Shown here in pieces: positions 54,725 to 64,000 of a DNA stretch of 64,000 nucleotides. The translations under genes were made by a program, and so were the position numbers. Source of the stretch: Rhododendron vialii (Eukaryota > Streptophyta > Magnoliopsida > Ericales > Ericaceae); the NCBI RefSeq assembly GCF_030253575.1, contig NC_080561.1, positions 38,487,564-38,551,563 of the forward strand, read 5' to 3'. Positions within the stretch are counted from its first letter, which is position 1. Each line of letters opens with the position of its first letter. The notes under the pieces are model-generated. The model was given only the letters and a program-made list of their open reading frames with translations. It was not told the DNA's origin and did no database searches.

Positions 54725-55085
54725 GCGGTGGTGTTCCTCCATTAAGAATTTTTTGGACTTTTTCGCGTTTTTGTCCTTATTCAAATTCTTTTTGCGTTTC
54801 TTAGTTTTGCGTCTTACGTTTTTGGTTTTTCGATTCATCTGACGAGACGAATCAAGTAAAAATTATGGCTTTTACTCAAATATTTTGGTAAATAACTACT
54901 TTTCAGCTAAACAAATTTGGGTAAAACTTAAAAGTAAAAAAAAATTACTTTTCCGATTCCTCTCGTCGAGACAAATCAATAATCCACAAAATTTTGGCAC
55001 AAAACTAACAAAGAGGTTTTTTTAATAAGGACAAAACCTTAAAAAAAAAAAGTGTAAAAAGATAAACAGAACGGAGTCTCGGAGT
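54725..55085. mobile_element. Insertion interrupting a duplicated spacer block
   Basis: The paralog at 38960-38980 reads straight from TTTTATTG into ACGCCGGC, whereas here about 360 bp intervene. The insert shares TTTTCCGATTCCTCTCG with the MITE at 34966-35348. Exact ends are uncertain. Confidence 0.5.
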
Positions 55086-55380
55086 ATGCCGGCCGCTTAT
55101 ATCGTTTTTGTGCAGGCAACCTTCCAAACAGGTTAAAGGGTCTCCACTCTGTATTTTTTAATCAAACTCTTGTAACTTCATGTGTTACATGGTGTCACTG
55201 CAATACCGTCAAGTTGTGCTTTTGGTTTTTTATTTCCAATCATAAATAAGTGTTGAGCTCAAGATATGTCCCACCTTAATGTGTGATTGAATAAGGACGT
55301 GGGGCACCGTGCCCAAAGGGAATGATCAATAAAAGCATGATAGTGCATTTGCCCCGATTAAGAGACATGGTTTTTTAATT

Positions 55381-55666
55381 GGGAAAGTCTTTAATACACA
55401 CTCTTTTAAAGTGTGTACCATATGCACCTATTGTGTGGTTCATATTGTGCCACCTCATAAAAAATTACTTGTAGGACCGGTCATTTATAACATTTTATTT
55501 CGTATCGTAACTTTTATATTAAAAATTCGTAACTTTTCAACAATATGATTCGTAACTTTTAAGCAATAGATTCGTAATATTTTGGAATTCATAACATTTT
55601 GGTGTATTTTAATAAGGGTGCATATAATACACACCCAAATAAGGGGTGTGTATTGTAGCACTTCCC
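55381..55666. mobile_element. MULE-type MITE, 286 bp
   Basis: Inverted ends GGGAAAGTCTTTAATACACAC and GGGAAGTGCTACAATACACAC. Flanks are TTTTTAATT (55372-55380) and TTTTTAATA (55667-55675), 8 of 9 identical. Confidence 0.72.
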
Positions 55667-55675
55667 TTTTTAATA

Positions 55676-55945
55676 TCTAGGTTTGGTGGTTTTGGGTTGT
55701 AGTCTTAGTTTCGGTTTATTCCCTTGTGTTTCGGGTTTTTTTTTTTTGGTCTTAAGTGTTCTGGCTGTTTCGATTTTTTCAGCGGTTGTTTCGGATTTGT
55801 TTTGTTGCGGTTTTTTTGTTGGTTCCTTACCTTCCTTTGAGTTTGGTTCTCGGGTGGCGTTTCGTTGATGTGTCCTTGATCCGTTATATCTTTGTTATCC
55901 TTTTCAAAGATTTATTAAAAAAAAATTTCTAATTAAAAAAAAAAG
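55676..55945 (+). mobile_element. LINE 3' UTR fragment with poly(A)
   Basis: G/T-rich sequence ending in CAAAGATTTATTAAAAAAAA and a second A run at 55935-55944, typical of plant LINE tails. The open frame inside is low-complexity Phe/Val/Ser. Confidence 0.5.
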
Positions 55946-56037
55946 ATAAGACAGGCGGATATATGATGGTCATTTAGAAGAATAAGAAATATATAGTATA
56001 AATATGTATAAAAAATAATTAATCACTAGTCTCCTTC

Positions 56038-56240
56038 TTTTTTTTTCTTTTTTTTTTTTTTGCCACAGCGATATACATCAGTGGGGGTTAGTAGGGGTGT
56101 TAGAGTTAGCACGGGGAGACCAGAAGCTATCCATAGCCCTGGTCCCCTAAAGGCCCTGCCCTCTGTGGGGCTCGAACCCAAGACCTTCCACAAATGGGAG
56201 GCAATGACTGACCAACTGCTTTAAGCAGTGATTGATAGCG
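56038..56240 (-). mobile_element. tRNA-derived SINE with poly(A)
   Basis: On the minus strand an A-box-like AGCAGTTGGTCAGTC is followed by the B box GGTTCGAGCCCC (56167-56178). A CTTTAGGGGACCAGGGCTA body and an A-rich tail (plus-strand T run 56032-56062) follow. Confidence 0.72.
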
Positions 56241-57209
56241 AGATTAGGGGAGACTTAGGACAATCGCCTCCAGCCTCTCGAGAATTACAAGTAGATTAAA
56301 AAAAGAATCTATGAGTGATCTTACAATTTAGGGCGAAACTTGATAAGTGTAAACCCCCTATATAATATCCAATCTATGACTTGATTCGTGAAGATTGGAG
56401 CTCAAAGACCTGAACAATTAGAAGAGCAACCAACCAATCAATTAAGCCAATAAATGTTCTAATTAATTGTTCGATTCTTTCTAAAAGGAACATTAATTTT
56501 TAACTGAGTAGTATTTTGATTTTCCAAAAATGATATACTCCAGATTGATTTCGTGGAATCCCATTCAAGTATAGTTGTCACGAACATTTCCCTTTTTAAG
56601 TGATGATTGGATATTAGTTATTTATTCAAGGGATGATGTAGTTTTGATGTCCTACGTCCTAACCTCCCATTGAAATGCAGTTGTCATGAAAATGAACGAT
56701 ACACTCCTTTGATCCTTTCATCACTATAAAAAGATTTTCCGCTTCACAAACGAGAACTTAATTTAATGCATTTTGTCAAAGAAATTCAAACTTATATTAC
56801 ATATAGAACTCGGTGATATCTAGCTAGCTAGTAATGTTCCCACTTCGTTGCTAGAACATGCAATTCGGTGGCAACAACTCAAACAAACTTGTATTTCGGC
56901 AAGGAAAGCAAAAAGATCCGAAAAAAAAAACCTAAAGAAACATATGCGTTCTTTCTTTTTACCCCATATTTATACTTGGTTCACGAAACAGAAAAAATAT
57001 TGGACTAAGCAATCTCATAAAGGTGATCAGTTGAATTCTCAATCTATTTGCCACTATATATAGATCAATCTTACATGTCCGCCAATTTTTCAAGAAAAAT
57101 ATTTTCGACTTTGATCCGCAAAAATCATGCATCTAAGGAATTAACTTTTAAGGCAGAAATAGGAAATAGTACTGTTATTGGTGGATAGGAAAAACATTGA
57201 AAGAAGAGT

Positions 57210-57800
57210 CCGATGAAATATTTTTGGACAGAAATACTTTTTCATTTGAATCACAAGTTGATTGGGATTTTCCTCCAAAATTTGATGAGTACACAAATTA
57301 AGAGTTTGAAATCTTTGAAGCCAACATTGTTGAGAACGTATGTTGTGGTTCAGGACGATGAAACTCGAGGACGAGTTTTTTCAAGCACGGAAAAATGATG
57401 CATGTTGATATTTTAATTGTTCTAGAAATATAGAAATTTTAGTTTATTATTTTAAAATTAATATATTATTAAGAATCTTTCCATTTTAGCATAAATTGCC
57501 TATAATATTAGGTTTTCTTAATTAGGTTTATTATATAACCCTTTTTATTGTTTCTTGTTCTCCAAGACATAGATTTAGTTTTTCATTATTTTAATTTTCA
57601 TTTTAGTATTTCTAGGATATTATAAATTGAGTTGTAAGCCTTAGGACAAGGTGGCTGTTATTCAATTAAAGAAAAATTGAGAGTTTTCTCATTATAGTTT
57701 GTTCGTAGAGTAGTGAGTAATATCTCTTGTCCAAATTTGTTCATGATTACTTTGTGCAAATAGTTTTTGTTGTCATACGCTTCCCTGAACCATTTACTTT
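57210..57800 (+). mobile_element. Degenerate LTR retrotransposon 3' end
   Basis: DETRGRVFSSTEK near 57390 resembles the conserved end of Gypsy-type open frames lying just before the 3' LTR. The following 400 bp include LTR-like AT-rich sequence with TATTATAAATTGAG at about 57620. No partner LTR was found. Confidence 0.4.
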
Positions 57801-58979
57801 GTCAAGAATTATATTAACTCACCAATCATATATGGGACAATTTGAAAAATCATTTGTCACTTTTCAAACTTGAAGAGTTAGAGAACTACACTAAATGGCG
57901 TAGACACTTCAAAAATGTTTTGTAATGTCTTTTGCTATATGACGTTTCAAATATGTTATTCTTTTGATTTTGCTACCTCCACAAACAAGAAGAAAATACC
58001 AACATCAAAATATAAGTCAGTCATTCGTAGTTGAAAAAACTATGTTGCGTAAATGACTAAAATATGATATACATATATATATATATATTCATTTTCAAAT
58101 TGAATAATAAAAATTGATGTGAGTTCGCCTACGCTTTCAAACATATAGGGCCAGTTCTAAAAAAGGGACCCCTCTATAAGAAATTCCTGAATCCGTCACT
58201 GCCTCCCTTGAAATGTCTTTTGCTATATATATGACACTTCAAATATGTTTTCTTTTGATTTTGCTACCTCCTCTTTAACATATTTTAGTCATTAATTTAC
58301 GCAATATAGTTTTTTCAACTACGGATGATTGACTTATATTTTGGTGTTGGTATTTTCTTATTGTTTGTGGTTGGCATGGCGTAGTCGACTAGTCGGTGGT
58401 CCTAAAGATGAAAGTTTGACTTTCATAAACTACTTCCTTTTGCGTTTTTTTTTTTGGCTGTATGTGGCGCAAGTGATTACGGGGTGTTTCCACTAACAAA
58501 AATCACAAAAATTTTAACGTATTTTACCATTTCGTTTTCACTAATAAAAAAAGTTTCATCATTTTACCATATCGTTTTCACTAACAAAAAATTTGTCAAC
58601 AAAATTTTTTTTTTGCTTCAATTACTTTACTCACAAACTCATCAACTTATTTACTACTGAAAATACCTAACAACTTCTCAACCACAAATAAAAATCTATA
58701 AATTTTTCACAACCGGAAACACCCCTCAGTTATTTAGTACTTTCCCAATGAAAAACTTTAATTCTTTGATAATGACAGGAAGAGTGAATATGGTTTTTAA
58801 TTCTTTTGCGATGTTGGTGAAAGGAAAAAATTCCGAAATTACTTGATAATTTCACTATTACTCTAGTTTATTCAGTATCATCCTTATCATCGCTGTCAAA
58901 AAAAGAACGAAGTGCATGTGTCTCCAATTCTTCCTATGTTTCCTTAGATTGGAAAGGAGGGTGCTTTTTTCTGACAGCG

Positions 58980-59606
58980 ATGATGAGGAAGATATGGAGA
59001 GAGATGATAATTTCAATATTTCTCTGGATACTAATGGTTGTAAACAGGGGTGTAAAACTTATAAGTAGTATGGAAATTAAAATTGATGCTTTGGGTGTGC
59101 TACAACTCATTAATGATCATCATACGGCAAACCATTCACTTTTTAACATTTTACTTGATTGCAGGTCTCTAATAGAGGAATTTAAAGCGGTGTCCATTAA
59201 GCATATCTACCGTGAATCAAATCATTGTGCGGATGCATTGACAAATTGACGCACCGATATCGGTGGGAGATTTTCATATCTACCCTTACATTCTAATTTG
59301 TATTGCTAATTTACTTTATGTAGATTTAATTAGGATTGTATACCCCCGATTTGTAAACTCTTAATTTAAGTTTATAATGCATCGTTGAGTTGCTTATCTT
59401 TTTCCTTAACTTTTGTTCTCTTGTCATTCACCTCTCTATTGGATGACTTCTTTTTGGGGAAGTTCTCTCAGCACATAATTCGATTGGGTTCTCCCTCTCA
59501 TTGATTCTTGTTTACTCCTTCTCGACGTACCCTATCGAGTTTTTTTCTTAATAATTTTTTTTTTTGCCAATAAAAAAATGCATCGTTGAGTTAAAAAAAA
59601 GAAAAA
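58980..59606 (+). mobile_element. LINE fragment with RNase H-like (RVT_3) end
   Basis: The frame 58980-59249 ends with LLDCRSLIEEFKAV and IYRESNHCADALTN, the RVT_3 C-terminus of plant LINEs. The 3' UTR is interrupted at 59392-59576 by another LINE tail, and a poly(A) follows at 59593-59606. Confidence 0.7.
59392..59576 (+). mobile_element. Nested 5'-truncated LINE tail
   Basis: The 16-bp target duplication AATGCATCGTTGAGTT lies at 59376-59391 and 59577-59592. The insert ends in TTTTGCCAATAAAAAAA. It lies inside the 3' UTR of the older LINE. Confidence 0.85.
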
Positions 59607-60089
59607 AAGAGAGAGACCAAATAAGTAATCTGAACCCATAACTAGACTTTGAGGTCACTAAATAGTAAATACTAGAAGTGGCAAATGGGTACGAAGAACT
59701 AAACTCGACATGGATTCTCTCTTTGTTAATAGCACAGCTAAATACTCCAGTTAGAACGTGGTGAGCTATGAATAGGCCAACCCTGCATAGTCAAAGGCTT
59801 TTGCTCACATGCTTGGAGTCTCAACTGGACTGCACTTTGTAGTTCAGGTGTTTTGGGCCTGCCCAATACTCACCTCCAGTGCTTGGAATCAATTTACTTT
59901 TTTGTTGGGATAACGAAAAAAATTATGGGCCGGTCTCCCTTTTTTTGGTGGACTTCCCACGCACTCCAGCCTAATTTTAAAAAGAACCAACAAGGACGGC
60001 CCGTTGCGGAGGCAACTAGACTTAGATATAAATTAAAACATGATTAATACTTAATGGGAATTTTACACAACTCCTTAAGACCGGCCGGT

Positions 60090-60340
60090 AAATCTCAAAG
60101 TGTTCGGGTCCAACTTATGCACAATTTGACTAATTTCGGGAAATTCACCCGTCGCTCCTTTTGCGAGGGGTCCCAATTTGAATCAAAGCAAGACTCTGTA
60201 TGGACTACGCTGAGCTCATCCCCACATAACTTATAGTTCCTGAGAGATTTCAAACAAAAGACTTTATGAAAAAGCAAACCCTTAAGTCCGAGATCTTGAC
60301 CACTTGGCCAACCTTTTGGGGTTTTGGAGTCCAAAACTTA
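60090..60340 (-). mobile_element. SINE-like fragment
   Basis: The minus strand has TTGGCCAAGTGGTCAAG (A box) at about 60300 and GATTCAAATTGGGA (B-box-like) at about 60180. The spacing is longer than in a tRNA. Related sequence occurs at 47430-47540. Confidence 0.4.
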
Positions 60341-62376
60341 GCTTCATCGGCATAAATGAGATACAAAGCTTAACACATTTCTGTTGAACTTGTTCAATTG
60401 GCCTCTTCCCAGTATTTTTTGTGTACTCTTCGATCCTTATCCTCCCATCCTCTCTATCTTTCTTATATCTTCCTCATCATTACCATCATCGTCCCCATCC
60501 TGCCCATTTTGATCGTCTCTCTTTGTATCTTCCTCATCTTTATCCTCCCCCATCCTGCTCACATTTCTTTGTTTTCTTTCGCATCGATCCCTCGTGACTA
60601 TTTATTTTTTTTGTAACACTGATGTATCTAGCTGATCACCGATTCATATATCTAATTAATCAAACTAATTTTCACATGAACTTTATGATTCACGGAATCT
60701 AAAAATTGAACGGTTCTGCATTTCAGTTAGACGCCAAATTGACCTAAAATATTTGAACCACATGGTATCGATCGTCCAAATGGTGGTTGAAATAGGCATT
60801 TTGTTTAAGAGTTTTTGGTAACTTTGAGCCGAATTTTAAGTGGACCCCAAACATCTTTTGAGTTGAGTTCCACTGGGATTAGATACTAAAGGGGTTTAAA
60901 CCGTGGAAAGAATGAACAAAATTCATAAAGAGATAAATAAAAAAACGTCTCTCAAAGTGAGAACGATCGAGAAGGTTTCCCCCAATTCTAAACCATCATA
61001 TTAATTAACCTAAAAAGGGATAATTAACTTACAAATAGCAGCGGAACTTCGAATGGAAATAAATAAATAAACTCACATTTATTCCATCATCCTGCTACAA
61101 CATTATTTACATAGCCCAAAACCGAACACTACTTAGAGTTGTGCCTTTATTATGTGTGTAACATACATAGACTTCGAACATTTTAGAAAATAAAATTTAT
61201 AACATAAATAGACTTCAAATTAACATCTTGGAAAAACACATTACGAAACATTTTCATTATAACGTATCGCTCAACACACAAACATCTCACTTCATAACAT
61301 AGAAAAACCAAATCACATTTTATAGAAAAGACAGTTCATAAAATTTTCCATTTCAAAGTATGAGGTGACTGACACTCCTTAATTTGTGCGTCAAAAAATG
61401 TCAAGTTGACTCCTTTAAATCCTTCTCTTGTTCACCGATTCCTACATATTATATATGCACGCATATCATTCACACAGAGCTCATGAAAAAACCAACACTC
61501 ACTTGACGAATTTATGTGAACAAACCATAACGAGTTATGTCTTAAAGAATTTTACCACATAAAGATGACTCATATTGATCATATGCTATCAAAAAATTTC
61601 AACAATTAACGAGGTCAAGACCTATGCTCATGAATTATAAGAATAAAGACTAGTTATGCAGAATTCAGTACAATCCGTAACAGAACGCGCGCAGCTTAGT
61701 AAAAGAATTGTTTAACACTATTCCCCATGAATTTTACTCTAATTTTTTGATACAATCTACTAGACACATATGGGCACCTCAAATAAAAATTATAGAATAT
61801 AATAAGGTGAGGAACTAGGTCAAACACACCCAAAATTAAAGACCAAAACACAGATTTAGTAGTAACAGCAAAAATAGAGTGCAGCTTAGTGTGTGATTTT
61901 TGTAGACTTCGTTTTAAGAAATTTGAACTTGAAATCTTTACACAACATATAAGACTCATAGAGGAACATTCAATAAATATTTCGTAAAATTATGAGATGT
62001 TTTACTATGTCAAAAATTCATGACTTTAGGGTATAAAATTAAGTAGATCTTTGGACAGAATTTCTTCAAACTCTCCTTTTTTTTTCAAAACGAGGGCTTA
62101 TTCTCTTCTTTTACCAAACCAAACTATAGAAATACATCATCTAAACAATATCATTGCATAATTTCAAGCAAATTATCTTATATATTCTCTAAGATGCATA
62201 CTTAAAGATTCATGCTATACAAGAAAACTCATCACTTCTACGTTTAGATCATGGATTGCGAGATCCAAATACTTGGATAAGAGATGGAATTGAGGGTTAA
62301 TTTAGCTCTAGGAACTTCATTTGGTCCTAGATTGAAACATTAGAAGTAGAAGATCACTGAGGTTTCTTGAATTCTT

Positions 62377-62378
<2 letters not shown>

Positions 62379-62435
<57 letters not shown>
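62379..62435. repeat. (GA)n microsatellite
   Basis: About 28 units, perfect. Confidence 0.95.
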
Positions 62436-62439
<4 letters not shown>

Positions 62440-63329
62440 TGGCTGATATTTTTCTCTCAAGGGAGAAAAATTATCCTATTTGGTGTGGTCTAAAATGTTT
62501 CATATGGTGATACATGAATTTGGTTAAATACAATTATTTTACCATATAAAATTCTCATCACATAACACATAAATTATATACATGGCATATAATGCAGACA
62601 TAACTTGTGTGTGTCACAAAGCACGTAGAGGACACGTAAGCATTTAATACGGCATAATTTAACATCTATGATTAACTTATACTTAGATAACCATAATTAA
62701 TTACCTTAATTAAACACCTTAGGTGTTACAGTAAATTGTTACATTTATTTGCGGCTTTGTGATGTATTCATAACATACGCTATAAACCACGATGGATGGT
62801 GATAAATTCCTCGCATTTTCGTGGATATCATGAAAATAATACCAGAACATTTTCATAGATGCATGATCGATCGATTGATACAACTACCAAATTATGGCCG
62901 TGTATATATAATAAAAGATCATATAACCTTGCATTCATATATCCATGTTAAAAGGAAATATATATAAACTAGTGCTTAACTTTTTATAGATGCTTACAAA
63001 TTCTTAAGCCAGTTCTTTTATTATTAATAACATTTCTTTTGAATATATAAACAGGTGTTAGATTTTTTAGAAAAGTTCGTTGTACAGTAATCAATCAACT
63101 ACCAACGAAACTAAAAGAATTGGACAAATATAGACCACATTTTCTTATTTTTACGTGCAGGATACAAGAGTGAAACCAAATCTTAACAACAAATGTGTTT
63201 TATCAACACTTTCGCAATAACTTCTTGAAAACATTGTCGAGACGACATAAACAAATAAAAACAAAAGGAAGCCAACATTTGAAGACGCTTGGAATTAATA
63301 CATTTACAGATGCATACACCAGCAGTTGT

Positions 63330-64000
63330 TTAGGCGATCAACTGGACCCAATTAGCAGCACTTGGCACTCCATTGTTAACCACAAACATCATATAGTAAC
63401 TTGGCGGCGCCACATTCCCGCTGGGAGGTGACGTACACCCAATTTGGTACGTAGTACCGTTCGGCTGGGGACCGGTGATAGCCAAGTTTACCAATCTCTG
63501 CCCTTGTGAAAATGAGTGTGTAGTGAAAGGCGCACTTACGAAATTCACCGCCACTGTCCCACCCACCAAATTCGGCACCGTTATAAATACCTCAAAAGAC
63601 TGTCCGTACCCAACCGTTGTTGGTGCTGTAACCACCTGCGGCTGATAATTTGCGTTGTCTGGTGCCAAATACCCCGGCGAAAACGCCTCGATAGCCAGCT
63701 CCGTCGGGTACTGCCCGTCGTAAGTGTAGTAGTAATGCGTGTTACTTCCGGCGAGCAAAATTCTCCCGTCGGGTAATAAATTCGCGGTCGAGTGGTACAA
63801 TCTGGGGATTGTACCAGGAGTTAGTGGGGTAAATCGGGATCCCAGAGGTAAGTCGGGTTGGTAAAGAACCGGGGTCAAACACGGGTTCGTTGCCAATCCA
63901 AATCCTTGTGACCCCGCCTGAGCTCCGTTGATGATTATTACTTCTCCTGTTGGTAGCATCACCATGTCCCCCATGTTCCGAACAATCGGCATGGTATCCA
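63330..64000 (-). CDS. GLOX copper-radical oxidase, copy 7 (partial, C-terminal part)
   Basis: The frame is open from the window edge to the stop at 63330. It begins within the MDTMPIVRNMGDMV segment and continues through the C-terminal propeller blades and the early-set domain. It carries RLYHST (Tyr-His ligands) and TTHSFSQGQR (His ligand). The Cys and first Tyr ligands lie outside the window. It groups with copies 4-6 by sequence (LATNPCLTPVLYQP) and has the same duplicated 3' flank (63055-63329). The part seen has no lesion, so it is probably an intact gene whose start lies roughly 0.9 kb beyond the right edge. Confidence 0.9.
   Translation of the reverse strand, partial: DTMPIVRNMGDMVMLPTGEVIIINGAQAGSQGFGLATNPCLTPVLYQPDLPLGSRFTPLTPGTIPRLYHSTANLLPDGRILLAGSNTHYYYTYDGQYPTELAIEAFSPGYLAPDNANYQPQVVTAPTTVGYGQSFEVFITVPNLVGGTVAVNFVSAPFTTHSFSQGQRLVNLAITGPQPNGTTYQIGCTSPPSGNVAPPSYYMMFVVNNGVPSAANWVQLIA

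Larger units (their letters stand above)
56830..63329. other. Right-hand spacer before GLOX copy 7
   Basis: No host gene. Apart from the listed elements, 60720-60960 is the empty-site paralog of 52980-53413 plus 54489-54550. The stretch 60960-62740 is AT-rich with (GA)n at 62379-62435. 62745-63329 is the GLOX 3' flank, paralogous to 40590-41130. Confidence 0.55.

Noticed and set aside
56160-56235. tRNA gene
   Set aside because: The B box is good but no cloverleaf can be drawn and a poly(A)-tailed body follows; called a SINE.
1-64000. CRISPR array, bacterial operon or phage system
   Set aside because: No spaced direct repeats, no Shine-Dalgarno-led gene clusters; introns and plant transposons throughout.

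Overview
The window is nuclear DNA from a flowering plant. It has AT-rich spacers, abundant GA/CT and TA microsatellites, GT-AG introns, plant MITEs, LINEs, SINEs, LTR elements and a MULE. The genes point to a eudicot, but the species cannot be resolved from the sequence. No CRISPR array, operon, rRNA gene or intact tRNA gene is visible.

The host-gene content is one tandem array of intronless copper-radical oxidases (glyoxal oxidase / galactose oxidase-like, GLOX), all on the minus strand. Four copies look intact (3823-5415, 28923-30530, 36956-38560, 41131-42735). One is split by a very young LTR retrotransposon (9323-13859), one is an eroded pseudogene (45487-47090), and one runs off the right edge (63330-64000). 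The intact products are secreted proteins of about 530-535 residues. They keep the Cys, Tyr, Tyr-His and His ligands of the radical-copper site and are expected to oxidise aldehydes or sugars in the apoplast, releasing H2O2. Flanking spacer blocks are duplicated along with the genes. Two more block copies (about 52980-56830 and 60720-60960) have no gene body and look like remnants of lost or rearranged units.

The most striking insertion is a 10,226-bp Mutator-like element at 15065-25290, with 86-bp terminal inverted repeats and a perfect 9-bp target duplication. It carries a MULE transposase missing its N-terminal part on the plus strand. Convergent to this is a ULP1-like cysteine-peptidase gene on the minus strand. 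By hand its ten coding exons splice into one uninterrupted frame of 1154 codons with GT-AG introns throughout. This resembles the Kaonashi-type/ULP-carrying MULEs. It sits inside a hAT-like remnant that itself sits inside a LINE.

The rest is a dense record of transposition. It includes a gag-protease-only LTR element (48538-52153), several MITEs with recognisable target duplications, 5'-truncated LINEs (two with their empty site preserved in a paralogous block), tRNA-derived SINEs and microsatellites.
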